Part shown: one piece after another, positions 24,767 through 37,333 of the stretch
Layout of the letters: the number at the start of each line of letters is the position of its first letter
How positions within the stretch are numbered: the stretch's first letter is position 1
Assembly: GCA_013350335.1 (NCBI GenBank)
Contig: CM023539.1
Span: forward strand, 34,272,631-34,336,630
DNA length: 64,000 nucleotides
Direction of reading: 5' to 3'
Source: Chimonanthus salicifolius
Taxonomy: Eukaryota; Streptophyta; Magnoliopsida; Laurales; Calycanthaceae
Made by a program: the position numbers and the translations under genes
The notes under the pieces: model-generated
Database searches by the model: none
The model's input: the letters and a program-made list of their open reading frames with translations, nothing else
Told to the model about the DNA's origin: nothing

Positions 24767-27700
24767 TGTAATACTATGACCTAAATTAGGCGAAATTAAC
24801 TAAATAAATCCTTCTTAGACCGGTTAATCTCGAAGATTACGGTTAGGGCTTTGTGAAAAGCCCAGGTGTGGCCCAATCTGAGCTGAAAAACTCAGTGATT
24901 CAGCTCGTCCAGCTGGAGGGGCAAAACGGTAATTTACCACTTATCGTTGTTACTTTAATATTGCGTCATTATGTGATTATTATTTGATGATATTATTTTC
25001 CTTAATCAAGGATTCCTATTTCTAATTTAAAAATAATTTTATTTTCAGAAAATAGTATTTAAAACCTCTCGTCAAAACCCCGAATGGGAGAAAATAAATA
25101 TTTTTAAATGGTTTTGGAAATGAGAAATTTTTTGAAACCAGTATAGTATGTTAGACCATTTTGTTATGGTCTAGTTTATTCTTTCAAACCCTAAAAATGA
25201 GGAATTTTAAATCATTTTATTTAACACAAATTAAATTAAGTAAATAATGTTAAATTATGATTTTTATTTAAATCTATGGTTTTTAATGAGTTTTAAATCT
25301 CCAAATTTTTATGGTGATTAGAGTTTTTAAAACCCAACTTATCTGTCAAGTTGGATTAAAAATTTTGAGCATTTTAAACCATGTTTTAAGTTAAAAACTG
25401 AAATTTTATCAAAGAGGGGCCTATTTGCAAAACCAGAAGTTTAGAAGGACTTATCGGCAACCAAGCAAATCGAATAGTACCGTTACTGTTTTGGACGTCC
25501 GCACCGCTGCATGTAGCACCCGAGTGGCCTCCACCGATCGATCGGTTACCTCTATAAGATCATCTCCTCCCCAACTGGTTTCACTCCCATATTTCCATCA
25601 GTCTCAGCTGCTCTCTGAACAACCTGCCGATCTCCCTTCCTTGCCTTTGTTCTTCCAAAATTTCTTACCGTAAGCTTAGAGGAGGAATTTTCAAAAGCTT
25701 GGGTTTTCAACCCAGGAACTCAAGTGAAGGTAACCACTATGTTTCTTTTCAAATTTTAACTGGTTTAGAATTAAGTAGAAGTAAACTTGGCTAAGTTTTG
25801 AGTAAGTAAAATGGATTTCAAGTCTAAGGAAAAACATGAAATTTCTTGTGTCAGTGTGGTTTTTGTATTAAAATCTGATGGTTTAATCAGTGTTAAAAGT
25901 TCAGACCACTCCCTATGGAAAGAGGACTCATTGAGGAGTCCATCTGACCGGTTGGATATGAAAATCGAATTCAGAAAACCCATTGTTTCTGGTTTCGTAT
26001 TTCACTCCCTGTTCGGCGTCACTGTCTACTGTTGCAGATAGAGGAGGAAGACGACCCTTGGACGGTTTGAGAGTTGTGCTTCAGACGATCCGAGGGCAAC
26101 CCCCTTCGGATGATCTGAAAGTGACCCTTCGGACGTTCCGAGCTTCGGCTCAAAGTACCTGAAGTGGCAAGAGGCTAACCATTCTTCGCCTCTGCTCCTG
26201 GAAGTTTCGAGTCCTGTTCTGAATGACCGAACCCCTCTTGGACGATCCGAGCTTCTCTCGGCATGTTCCGAGACACACCGAGACCCACCGAAGTCTGTTT
26301 TCTGTATTTTCGGTTCGGAAGGGACTTTCGGACGGTCCAAAGACAGACCCAAGTTCGAAGTCTGTGACTAGTTTTAGACAGTGGTTCTGATGATCTGAAG
26401 CCACAGTACCTGGTTCCGAGGCATGTTCCGAGGAACCCAGTTTTTAATGTAAAATCTTGGTTGATTGATGATGCATGTGTTAGACCTAAGTTTTAATGTG
26501 ATGTTTATACCCCCTTGATAATTTAAAAGTTGTACTAACCCTTCTTCTCTTATTACTATAGTCTATATACTATTTGTATTCACTTCAGGCCTGACTCTAT
26601 TTATCGGGCACTGAGTGACTTACTTACAGGCCGACGTTATAACTGTCGGGCACTGAGTGACCTCGATACCTTAGTCAACATGTCAATCTGGTCCTATTCA
26701 GAAGGCAATATGAGAAGTGACCTAAGTATCTAGACCTAAGTCAATACGTCAATCTGGTCATGCCTAGAAGACAATATGAGATTTGGACAAAGCACCTTAT
26801 TATTATATATTGTGGATTATTCTAACTTAAAATAGTTATAAACCAAGTAGAAGACTCAGTTCCATTTACCTTAGAGATTTTTGGGAAAACAGTATGATTT
26901 TGAAATACTACTTGTATATATGCATTTGAATGCTATAAATTTTGACCAACTATTGATTGTGCACTTGTTTGCCTGTTGAACAGAGACCACGATATCACAC
27001 AATTTCGGTTAGGGAACTTAACTTTGCAGTAGGTGTAAAGAGGTTTAATGAGATGGATCTTGAGCAATGAGTGGTTTTAAGTTGATGAACACACCCATGT
27101 GCCTAGACATGATGCACTGTTGTAAGAAGTCCTTATTACAAATTGCGAATGTTTATGACGTTGATCATATGAGATATGTAATATTGATTCCACGTGCCAT
27201 TAACTATTGAACCAATATCGGTCATGTGTGTAAGCTGATTTACGTCTACTGGACCAGGGGTGTCGACAGTTGCTGAGTTGAGGAGTGTCAGTATCGGCCA
27301 TGTGAGGGCCGGAGACGTACTTGTGAGGATGTATTTCGACTGTGTCGGGACTTAATACGATGATCTCAGCGTAGTATGTGGGTGTTACGTTAGATGACAA
27401 CAGTAATGAAATGATGATGAGATTATATTTGATGTTGAGATTAGTTTGACAAGCATGAGCTATTATATTGCAAATGTTGATTATTTAACTAAAATGATGT
27501 TTTATTAGACTGCATTGTTATATTTCTTTCACTGGGCTAGTTAGCTCACACTACTCACATTTCAGGAGATGTGCCCGAGGATGAGAACCCTCTATATGAA
27601 ACTTAGGATGGATAAGCTGCTGCGTTGCCTTAGGATTCCCATTGAGGGGAATTTCGCTATCTTTGCTTTTTGGTTCCTTGAATCATTTGTTTATGTAAAG

Positions 27701-27987
27701 TACCGTATGTAGTATTTGATTTGTATTGACGTGATGTACTGAACTACCATGGCTTCCGTAGTAACTCTGATTATAGTTGAAATAATAATTCATTGTTGGA
27801 ATTATGTGTTTGTATTTGTGTTTCTTTTGGCTAGACTTATGGTATATGTTTGAGTCCACATGTTGAGATCATGTGTGACCTTTTGGCGTAACCGTTGATC
27901 GGGCCCAATTAGAATCCTTGAGTTTAGTTTCAAAAAAAAAAAAAATCGGTGATATTCTCGGCCCACTTTTCGGGTCGGGGCTTGATA
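24767..27987 (+). mobile_element. Ty3 solo LTR with palindrome array
   Basis: Starts TGTAATACTATGACC and ends GGTCGGGGCTTGATA, the terminal GTGACA being mutated. Flanking pentamers TGGTT (24762-24766) and GGGTT (27988-27992) are a target duplication with one mismatch. The uninterrupted TRIM LTR at 24340 reads GGGTT at that spot. At 3221 bp it is close to full LTR length. Positions 26055-26440 carry the repeated YTCGGACGNTCCGAR palindrome. No internal domain is present. Confidence 0.88.
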
Positions 27988-28159
27988 GGGTTTATTTGAG
28001 GTCACCCACTTCAACACTTGTGTGACGCGTTTTGGGCCAGGCCATGTGGGCACGTGCCCAAGAGCAAATCCGTGCGGGCTCGCATTTGTGCGAGGCCCAG
28101 AGCGTACAATATCACACTGAGTTGGACCCTAAGCCCTGTGTTCGGGTCGGGTCGTTACA

Positions 28160-29679
28160 TGAGATGGATCAGGCTCGTACTTTTCCAACATAGATACATG
28201 TAATGTACTATGTACTATTGCCATTATCTGAGGAAGATCCAGTTGATAGGCTACTTCCCCTATTTTTTTCAAGATTTCAAAGGGTCAAACATATTGAGGT
28301 GATAGTTTTCCCTTACGACGGAACCACTGAACTCTATTGCGTGGTGCTACACGTAAGTATACTCGGTCACCGACTGCAAACTCCAAAGGTCTCCGCCTTT
28401 TGTCAGCATAACTTTTCTGTCTGATTTGGGCTGTCTTGAGACGTTGTCTTATTATTTGGATTTGTTCAGATGTCTCACGTACCAAATCTGGGCCCAACAG
28501 TGCTTTGTTTCCTATCTCTGTCCAACATATAGGTGACCTACAGGGTCTACTGTACAAGGCTTCATAAGGTGTCATTTGTATACTCAAGTGATAACTATTG
28601 TTATATACAAATTCAATCAATGCTAAATGATCTTCCCAACTTCCCTTCATATCCATGACACATGCCCTTAGCATATCATTCAAAGTTTGGATAGTCCTTT
28701 CTGACTGACCATCAGTTTGGGGATGGAAAGCTGTGCTAAAACATAGCTTAGTTCCTATCTCCTCTTACAATCATTGCCAAAATCTAGATATAAATCTAGA
28801 GTCTCTATCAGATATAATAGAAACAGGTACCCCATGTAATCTAATTATGTCCTTTAGATACATTCTACTCAGGGTAGTCAAAGAATCATTCTTTTTAATG
28901 GGCAGTAGTCGATTAACAATTACCCAAATAGCGACGTTCTTCTTAGAAGACTTTGGGAAACCGATCACAAAGTCCATAGTGATATGTTCTCACTTCCATT
29001 TAGCCACTTAAAGAGGTTGTGTCTTTCTACCAGGTCGTTAATGTTTTGCTTTAACTTGTTGATAAGTTAGACATTTGGACACAAAATTTGCCACTTCTCG
29101 TTTCATACCTTTCCACCTGAATAGTCGTCGTAGATTATGATACATTTTTGTACCACCAGGGTGTATAGCAAATCGAGAATGGTGAAAGTGATTACTTTTT
29201 CTCTGCATTCACCTGATTTTGGTATAAACAATTTTTCTTTAAAAGTCAGACTTCCGTCAGTCCTGATCTTCCATTCTTCCAAAGTAGCTCCTCCTGTAAG
29301 CTGAGTCACTAATTCCTTTGCTTCTAGATCATTCTTTTGTTCTTCCATCACTAATCCGACTATTCTGGGCTGTAGAACTAAGTTTTGAATTCTTCCTGGC
29401 TTGTTCCATTCGATCAGCTCTAGATCATAGTCAGATAAGACTTCCAACATCTTCCACTGCAAAGATACCATACATGCAATATTGCTATGTGATTTCCTGC
29501 TTAAAGCGTCCACCACTACATTAGCCTTTCTCGGATGATAGGAGAGTCTGAAATCTTAATCTCCTAGTTATTCCATCCATCTTCATTCTCATATTTAGAT
29601 CTTTCTGAGTAAACAAATATTTGAGACTATGGTGATCAGAAAATACAATAAATTTCTCACCATACAAGTAATGCCGCCA
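28160..29679 (-). pseudogene. Ty3 pol fragment, minus strand (RNase H end to integrase C-terminus)
   Basis: Continues the pol fragment at 24068-24339 across the TRIM. Open pieces on the minus strand cover the integrase C-terminal part (28285-28683, with YNNSYH and [11 protein letters not shown]), the integrase core (28771-28977, DFVIGFPKS and SDRDSRF) and the zinc-finger/linker region (29103-29516). Stop codons and frameshifts separate them, so no protein is made. Homology stops at the inverted junction near 29680. Confidence 0.9.
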
Positions 29680-29693
29680 GACTATGGTGATCA
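29680..29693. other. Head-to-head junction of inverted Ty3 fragments with 14-bp repeat
   Basis: GACTATGGTGATCA occurs here and also about 56 bp earlier at 29624-29637, where it belongs to the RNase H coding sequence. To the left, pol reads on minus; to the right, pol reads on plus. Confidence 0.75.
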
Positions 29694-30535
29694 ACACTAC
29701 TTTTCACCCTCAAACGGATGGTCAGTCAGAGAGAACTATTCAAACCTTATAGGATATGCTAAGAGCTTGTGTGATGGATATGCAGGGAAGTTGGGAAGAT
29801 CACTTGCCTTTGATTGAGTTCGTCTACAACAACAGTTATCACTCCAGTGTGCAGATGACACCCTACGAGGCTTTGTATGGCAGACCTTGCAGGTCACCTC
29901 TTTGTTGGACAAAGGTAAGAGACAAAACGCTGTTAGGACCTGACCTAGTGCGTGAGACGTCAGAGCAAGTTGAAGTGATCAGACCACGTCTCAAGACAGC
30001 CCAGAGCAGACAAAAGAGTTATGCTGACAAAAGGCGGCGACCTTTGGAGTTTGCAGTTGACGACAGAGTTTTCTTACGTGTGGCACCACGTCATGGAGTG
30101 CAGCGGTTCGGGCGTAAGGGAAAACTATCACCTCGATATGTAGGACCCTTTGAGATCTTGAAGAGGATAGGTGAAGTGGCCTATCAGTTGGATCTTCCTC
30201 AGGCTTTGGAGAGAGTGCATAAGTACGTTCCACGTGTCTATGTTAAGGAAGTACGAGCCTGACCCGTCGCATGTAATCAGTTTTGAAGAGATCGAAGTGT
30301 CAGAGGACCTAACGTTTGAAGAAGTGCCTGTCAAGATTTTAGAGCGTCGGACTCAAGAGCTCAGGAGGAAGTCTATACCTCTAGTGCGAGTGCTGTGGCG
30401 ACATCGTGACGTGCAACATGAGACGTGGGAACCAGAAGCGCCGATGTAGAAGCTGTACCCTGGCTTGTTCACAGGCCAAATTGGTAAGAGTTTGTTTTAA
30501 ATTTCGGGACGAAATTTTCTTTTAGGGGGGTAGGA
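29694..30535 (+). pseudogene. Ty3 pol fragment, plus strand (integrase end and chromodomain)
   Basis: Begins within the integrase core just before the catalytic glutamate region ([11 protein letters not shown]). It continues through [15 protein letters not shown] and the GPF motif ([12 protein letters not shown]) into a chromodomain ([17 protein letters not shown]). A frameshift near 30220-30235, stops before the KLYPGLF end and an in-frame stop near 29750 disable it. The polypurine tract TTTAGGGGGGTAGGA (30521-30535) and an LTR follow directly, so this is the 3' end of a 5'-truncated plus-strand element. Confidence 0.9.
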
Positions 30536-33500
30536 TGTAATACCCTACCCCAGATTAGGTGTGTTTTAGCTTAATAAATCCTGTTTAACCGATTAGTCTC
30601 TAGGATTTCTAGTTAGGGCTTCGAGGGAAGCCCAGTTGTGGCCCAATTCGAGCTCGTGAGCTCAGTGATCCAGCTCGTTCGACTGGAGGGGACATTTTGG
30701 TAATTTATAGCTTGTTGTGTTTCTCTTATAAATTATGTTATTATGTGATTATATTTGGTTGATAATGTTCTCCTTAATAAAAGATTTACATTTCTGATTT
30801 TAAAATGAATTTATTTTCAGAAAATGGTATTTAAAATCCGCCCGTCAAAACCCCGAAAGGGAGTTTTAATTATTTTAAATAATTTTGGAAAAGAGATAAA
30901 TTTTGAAAATGGTATCTTGTGCTAGACCATTTTAAGTATGGTCTAGTTATTCCATTTCACCTCAAAATGAGATTTATAAATTAGGTTATTTTTACATTTG
31001 TTTACTTAAGTAAATGTTGATAAATTATGGTTTTTATTTAAATCAAGGGTTTTTAGTAAGAGATAAATTCTAAAATTTTTATGATGTTTAAGGTTTTCTA
31101 AACCCAACCTATCGGTAAGGTTGGATTAAGTTTTGGGGTTTTAAAATCATACTTTCAGTTTAAAAATCAATTTTTATTAAAACTAGGGACTAATCTACAA
31201 TATCAGAAATCCCAGAGGGCTTATCTGCAACCAGACCGTTAAACAGTATTTTCACTGTATCAACGTCCGCACCTCGCTGCATGCAGCGGCATGCACTGGC
31301 CAGTCGGCCCCTTTTCACGGCTGATTTCTTATAAAAACCGGCATGAGCCTTCAGTTGTCACTCCCACAAATCTTTTTCTCTTCTCCTTCTCTGCTCTCTG
31401 TGAAACCGGACCGCCGGACCCTCTCTGTCATTCTTAGTTCAGTCATCAGTGAGCCTTAGAAGTAAAGCTTCCCAAAGTACCAGATTTCTTAGCCCAGGAA
31501 CCTCAGCAAAGGTATCCAATGCTTTCCTTTTCAAATTTCAATCTGTTTAGAATCAAAATGAAACCGAATTTGACCCTGTTTTCAGTGAGAAAAACCATTT
31601 CAAAAATCTAAGGAAAACCATGGGTTTCATGTACTCAGTGAGGATTTACTGTGAAAATCCGGTGGCCTAGTGAACTTCTGAGCTCCAAACCTTTCCTTAT
31701 GGAAAGAGGACTCCCAGAGGAGTCCATCAGACCAGCTGGATGTGAAAACTGAGTCCGGGAAGCCCTCCATTTCCAGAGCCGCATTTCACTGTCCAACTGC
31801 CGTCACTGTCTGCTGGTGCAGACAGTGGAGAAGACGACTCTCGGAAGGTCCAAGAGCTGATCTTCGGACGGTCCGAACGTTCGGACAGTCCAAGCAGTAA
31901 CCCTCGGACGTTCCGAGCTTCACCTGAAGCCCAGTTACGGCCGAGGCAAGCGAGACCCTTTCGGACGCACCGAGTCGAGCTCGGAAGGACCGAACCCACT
32001 CGGACGTTCCGAACCCAGACTTAGGACGTTCTAAGGCATACAGACCCACCGAGACTTGTTTTCTCTATTTTATCAGTTCGGATGGACTTCGGAAGGTCCG
32101 AGACCCAACCTTCGGACGATCAGAAGTCAAACCCATGTTCCGAGGTCAGTGACTTAGATATAGTGTGGTTCGGATGATCCGAAGCCACTGTACCCGATTC
32201 CGAGGTAGGTTCCGAGGGACCCATTTTTAAGTGATAAAATATTGTTTGATTGTTGTTTTTGTCTAAACTTGATTAATTATTGATGTGATTAATGATGTGC
32301 TATGATTAATGCCCCCTTGTTAATTAAAAATGTACTAACCCCTTTTCTCTTATTATTTATAGTGTAAATACTATTGTATTCGCTTCCAGGCCGACCTATT
32401 GGTCGGGCACTGAGTGATTCACTTTCAGGCCGACACTATATAGTCGGGCACTAGGTGACCTCGAGGCCTAACTCAAAATGTCAGATCTGGTCCTATCCAG
32501 AAGACAACAGAGAAGTGACCCAAAGATCTAGACCTAACGCAATAAGTCAATCTGGTCAATACCCAGAAGACAATATGAGTTTTGGACTGAACCCCTTTTT
32601 ATTATTATATTGTGGATTATGATAATTTAAAAATGATAGAAACCAAGTAGGAGTCTCAATTCCATGAACCTTGGATATTTTGTGGGAAAACGTATGATTT
32701 TCAAATACTACGTATGTGTATATATTTGTTATGTATATTGATTGTGCACTTGTGTGTTGTTTGAACAGAGACCGCGTAAACTACAAATCACGGTGAGGGA
32801 ACTTAACTCTGCAGGATATGTAAACAGATTTTATTATGAGATAAGTCTTGGGCAATGGGTGGTTTCAGATTTGATGAATCCACTCATGTGCCTAGACACG
32901 ATGCACTATGGTAAGAGTGCTAATGATGGTTGTAAATATTACGATATTGATCGTATGAGTATGTAAGACTACTTCCATGTATCTGGGCTATTGAACCAAT
33001 ATCGGCCATATGGGAGATGGTTTATATCTACTGGACCATGGGTGGACCATGATGTCGTCAGTTGCTGAGTTGAGGATGTCAGTATCGGCTAAGTCAGAGC
33101 CGGAGATATACTTGCAAGGATATATTTTGACCGTGTCGGGACTTAATACTGGTCTCAGCGTAGTCGGCAGGCGTTACGTTGGATGATAGCAGTAATTGAT
33201 GATGTTGATGCTTTACATGAGATTATGCTTATTGTTATCAAGCATGTGATATTATTGAACTGTTGCTAACCTGTTATTTTACTTAAACTGTATTGTTATA
33301 TTACCTTCACTGAGCTAGTTAGCTCACCTCACTCACCTTTCAGGCGATGAACCCGAGGAGGAGGACCCTCTTTATCAAGCTTAGGGTGGATAAGCTGATG
33401 TAGTGTTTCAGGATTCCCCCGGAGGGGAATACCCTAATCCTTTCTTATTGGTTCTTGGAACCAATTGCTTTTGTTAAGTACCGAATGTGGTACTTGGTCT

Positions 33501-33802
33501 TTGTAAACATTATGTATTGAGACTACTATGTTGCTGTAGTCATTTTGTTGTGATTTTGAATGATGAATCAATGGATGGATTTTATTGGATCATGAGATGT
33601 GTTATTGTCTTTAATATGTTTATTTTTATGGGGTAGACTTATGGTATGTGTTTGACTCCACATGTTGGGATCATGTGTGACCTCTGGGCCTAACTGTTGA
33701 TTTGTCCCAGTTAGAATGCTTGTGAGTTGGTTTAGTTTATCTTTAAAAAAATAAAAAAATTCAGTCGCGTTCCGGGCCCACCCTTCGGGTCGGGGCGTGA
33801 CA
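30536..33802 (+). repeat. 3' LTR of the truncated plus-strand Ty3 copy
   Basis: Starts TGTAATACCCTACCCC directly after the polypurine tract and ends CGGGGCGTGACA at 33802 (3267 bp). A TATA-like TTATAAAAACC lies near 31330. An array of about a dozen YTCGGACGNTCCGAR palindromes fills 31835-32220. It is flanked on the right by another Ty3 LTR in the opposite orientation. Confidence 0.9.
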
Positions 33803-34719
33803 CGGAACTTCCGAACAGGTTCGGATCATCCAAGGGGGGGGGTCTCGGAATGACAAACAAAAACAGAGAACTCAACAGTTAGTCTCTGTTCCTTCGGAAC
33901 TTCAAGCTGGGGTTCGGAACTTCCAAGGTACTACCTTCGAAACTTCCGAAAACCGATTCTCGGAACTTCCGAGAGTCGTCTTCTACTTCAATCACATGCA
34001 ACAGAGTAGTAATGGGCGGGATAGTATGAAATACGAATCTAGAAACAATGAGTTTTTGTGTTTTAGTCCTTCAAAACTTATTTGCAAATTAATCCAGTTT
34101 TTTTATTTTTAATGCTTAGCTATTAAATTATTTATTTAATTTAATCCATCACACCCAAAATGTTGGGTTTTAAAATCTAAAGGTACCAGAAAAATTTGAA
34201 GATTTACATCTCATCATAATTACTTGGTTTAGACAAAATTCATATTTTTAACACTATTCACTTAACTTAATTTGTATTTATTTTAAGAGTTTAAAATCTC
34301 TATTTTCAAAATCTAGAAAATAAAACAATGAATTAAAATACAATCTACTATACATATTTTTCTCTAACTTTTCAAGCTTCTAAAATTATTAAAATAAGTG
34401 TTTCTTAGTTTTTTGGAACCTTTTTCGGATAATTTTTAATAATAGTTTTTTTTCTGAAATAATAAAATAAAGTTACTTATAAATTTCAGAATTTAAATTC
34501 CTAAGATCAATATCAATCAAATAAAAAAATAAACAAACAATAAATACACGGTTAATGATAAATTATCATTTTGCCCCTCTAACTTCAATGAGTTAGATCA
34601 ATGAGATATCGAGCTTTGATTGGGCCAAAACTGGATTTTTCACTAATCCTTTACTGTAATATATGCAATTGACAGGTTAAATCATGATTTAATAAGCCTA
34701 ATTCAGATCAGGATATACA
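33803..34719 (-). mobile_element. Remnant of a minus-strand Ty3 LTR
   Basis: Homologous to part of 22560-24067 in the same orientation, including palindromes (33803-33980) and the high end (GGATATACA at 34711-34719, a mutated GGTATTACA). About 540 bp present in the other copy is deleted near 34043. It is probably the start of the 5' LTR of the minus-strand element whose 3' LTR is 22040-24067, with the plus-strand copy lying between. Confidence 0.7.
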
Positions 34720-34734
34720 CAACCACTTCATCAT

Positions 34735-34872
34735 AAAGACATATATACATTGTTGGGCAACGCCAACCGGTGCCTCGCAAAGACATATATATACACGGTT
34801 GGACAACGCCAACTCGTGCCTCACGAAGACATATCTACAGTGTCGGTCGGTCGACACTAATCAGTGCCTCAC
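34735..34872. repeat. Tandem repeat, three units of about 46 bp
   Basis: Units start at 34735, 34779 and 34825. Each runs AAGACATAT..., a GTTGGRCAACGCCAAC-like part and GTGCCTC. The third is the most diverged and a partial fourth follows. Confidence 0.75.
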
Positions 34873-35919
34873 AAAAACATATGATTTAGGTTACCTTTCA
34901 AGAATATAATGAAATCTTTAAAGGATCTAGAATTTTAGATTTAAATAATCATTAAAAATTTATTATATAATTTTTAGTCACATTTTGACATTATCATAAT
35001 AATTCATTAAACTACTCGTTGATAATAGTATTTCAGTCGTTTACTTATCTTGATCATGTATTTAATTCCTTAATTTATATTCATCAAGAACTTAAATCAA
35101 TCCTATATTTTAATTAAATATCTGGGTTGTGTATCTATAATAATCATGTATTAAGGCCTATGGCATATCCTAATCTTGTTGTAGGACTGTCCATTTATTT
35201 TCATTGGACATTTGAATTATATTGAAATTTGTAAGATTATCCTACTACAAGTTGTACAAATAAAACTAATAATATTAATCTAAAAATTTCCTCATAGAAT
35301 AATAAAGTTGTAATTTGATAAAATTAGAAAGAATTAGAACAAATTTATGATAATCTTTGTAAAAAAATGACATTTATGAATGAGAGTGTATCTCTAGTGC
35401 ATACCCAAAGTCACCAAAACATTTTCATTTGATGTTAAGCCCATGGATGATAGCTTTCTATTGCCTCTACCACCCAAACTACTACTAGAAGATTTTAGGT
35501 AAGCGGAAGATATGCAATTTGATGAGCTTGTTTTTCTTTTTATTTCAAAATAGATTTTTTTTTTTAATTTATAATTTGGGTTCCTCTCAAATCCTTCAAA
35601 ACTGGGTCTTTTTTTTTCTTCTTAGATTACATTCTCCAAATATGTGATTTGAGTTCCCATGAGAGAAGAAATGAAGGTGGAGAGGGTAAAGAAAGGGATC
35701 TGAGAGTGAGGAGCAGGATAGTAAAATGAGGAGGTTGGAGGAGGGAATTTTTGCAACAGTGTTTGTGCGATCAATACACTTCATGTAGTCGTTGGTACTA
35801 TAGATGGACTATAAACACATAAATCTAAGTAGATAGATATTTCTTGTTTAGCAATGGAAGAAGATTAAATTAAATAAATTGCAAAACTAAGGCAAAAAGG
35901 TTATCGACTTGTGAAATAA
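34873..35919. other. Intergenic, AT-rich
   Basis: No gene, RNA or repeat structure recognised. Confidence 0.5.
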
Positions 35920-35931
35920 TGAATTTGTTTG

Positions 35932-36127
35932 ATTTCACATAGAGTAGTTCAATTGGTAGACATTTTGGCTGAGGAGCTAGAGGTCCAAATTCGAATATCG
36001 TAATAACCTGGTCTCTATGGCTTCGAGGAGTTGACTGCATGTATCCAAGGTTTTACCCAATGCCTCAATCGAAAAGAGGTAGGGGTCTTGAGTTCTTTGT
36101 CATAAAAATGAAAAAAACAAAATTTGG
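35932..36127 (+). mobile_element. tRNA-derived SINE
   Basis: A 196-bp insertion flanked by perfect 12-bp duplications TGAATTTGTTTG (35920-35931 and 36128-36139). Near its start, TAGTTCAATTGGTAGA resembles a tRNA box A. About 45 bp on, CCAAATTCGAATATC resembles a decayed box B. It ends in an A-rich tail (ATGAAAAAAACAAAA). These are the marks of a tRNA-derived SINE inserted by target-primed reverse transcription. Box B has lost consensus bases, so it is unlikely to be transcribed now. Confidence 0.8.
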
Positions 36128-36139
36128 TGAATTTGTTTG

Positions 36140-37333
36140 GTCAACTCTGCAAGTCTCATGTAACTTTGGATCCTAGATCATTTGTCCATATCAAGAGTTT
36201 AAAATTTGGCCCTCAGTACTGTAGTATCGCCGATATATATTGTTACGATGTTATAAAGTTATTTTTTATTTTTTTTAAATACAAAAAAATGTGAGAAAAA
36301 TAAAGAAAAATGAAAAACTTAGTGTGAGTATATTTTTGTTAAAAAATAATTAGTTTTATAAATGATTAGACCATCGAGAGTCAAAATTTTGATACGAATA
36401 AAATATATCCTAAAATTTTGGAAAAAATGTCTAAAATTTTTAGAAAATAGGAGACCAATACTAGGTAACATGTAATATGAAATTTATGTTATCTATTCTT
36501 CCATAGTAACATATATCTTCTAATACCATTCATAATTTTTTTTCATAAAAAATTCTGTATTTTAGAATAATTAGAAAAAAAATCATCAAAATGACCTAAC
36601 AACTATATCAGTCACATTAACCGCTCTTCACTTAATTCCACAAATATTTGTTTAAATTTCCTCATTTTTTCCACAATAAACTCCAAAACGGGAATTTTCT
36701 TAAAAATTGGCTTTCATTTCTTAAAAAAAAAGGTCACACATACACCCTACAAAATATATCAATTACATTAAGACATCTTCATTCAATTCCATAAACACTC
36801 AATATTATTTTATTAAATTATTTTCACAAAAACAGTAAAATTGGTATTACGTTAGAGCAAAAATTGATGACAATAACTCAAATAGTCAAATTTTAAGGGA
36901 AAAAAGTTTGAAATTGACAAATACATTTCACTTCTGAAGAATTTGTTTTTAAACTTTTTTAAAATCATACATAATGCAAGATTCAATTCAAAAAAAGCAT
37001 TCAAAATTATTCAGTATTGGCCAATACTACTCGTGAAAACTGCAACGAACATTATACAGATAAAACGCATTGTATCGACTGATATTTTAAGTCCTTATGC
37101 TGAAGTGTGTTCATGGCTTCATGCAATCATGCACTCTGGGACTCAAGTGAGCTCTCCATGGGTGTATGTGAATATAGTTGTGCATTAGGGATGTAACTTA
37201 GGCTAGGTCTAACCTGTGCGCGCATGAAACAAACTCAAAAAAAAAAATATTACGTTTCCTTGTGAAGATACGGCAATGAGAAGGTAAGGTGAGGGGAAAA
37301 GGTCTCTAGAAATGTGGAATCTGATGATTAAAG
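36140..37333. other. Intergenic, AT-rich
   Basis: No supported gene. A short ATCGCCGATATATATTGTTACGATG patch near 36228 is reminiscent of the TATCGG repeats. Confidence 0.45.

Larger units (their letters stand above)
24340..28159 (+). mobile_element. TRIM element split by a Ty3 solo LTR
   Basis: LTR 1 (24340-24565, 226 bp) starts TGATACCCTGCCCC and ends GGTCGTTACA. The primer site TGGTATCAGAGC follows at 24569-24580. After an interior of about 120 bp with no coding capacity, LTR 2 begins at 24687. It is interrupted at 24766 by the solo LTR and resumes at 27988, ending GTCGTTACA at 28159. Elements of this size cannot encode proteins and depend on other retrotransposons. The interior shares ACACTCGGACTGT with the TRIM at 44941-45429, so the two belong to one group. 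The TRIM sits inside the pol gene of a minus-strand Ty3 copy. Confidence 0.88.
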
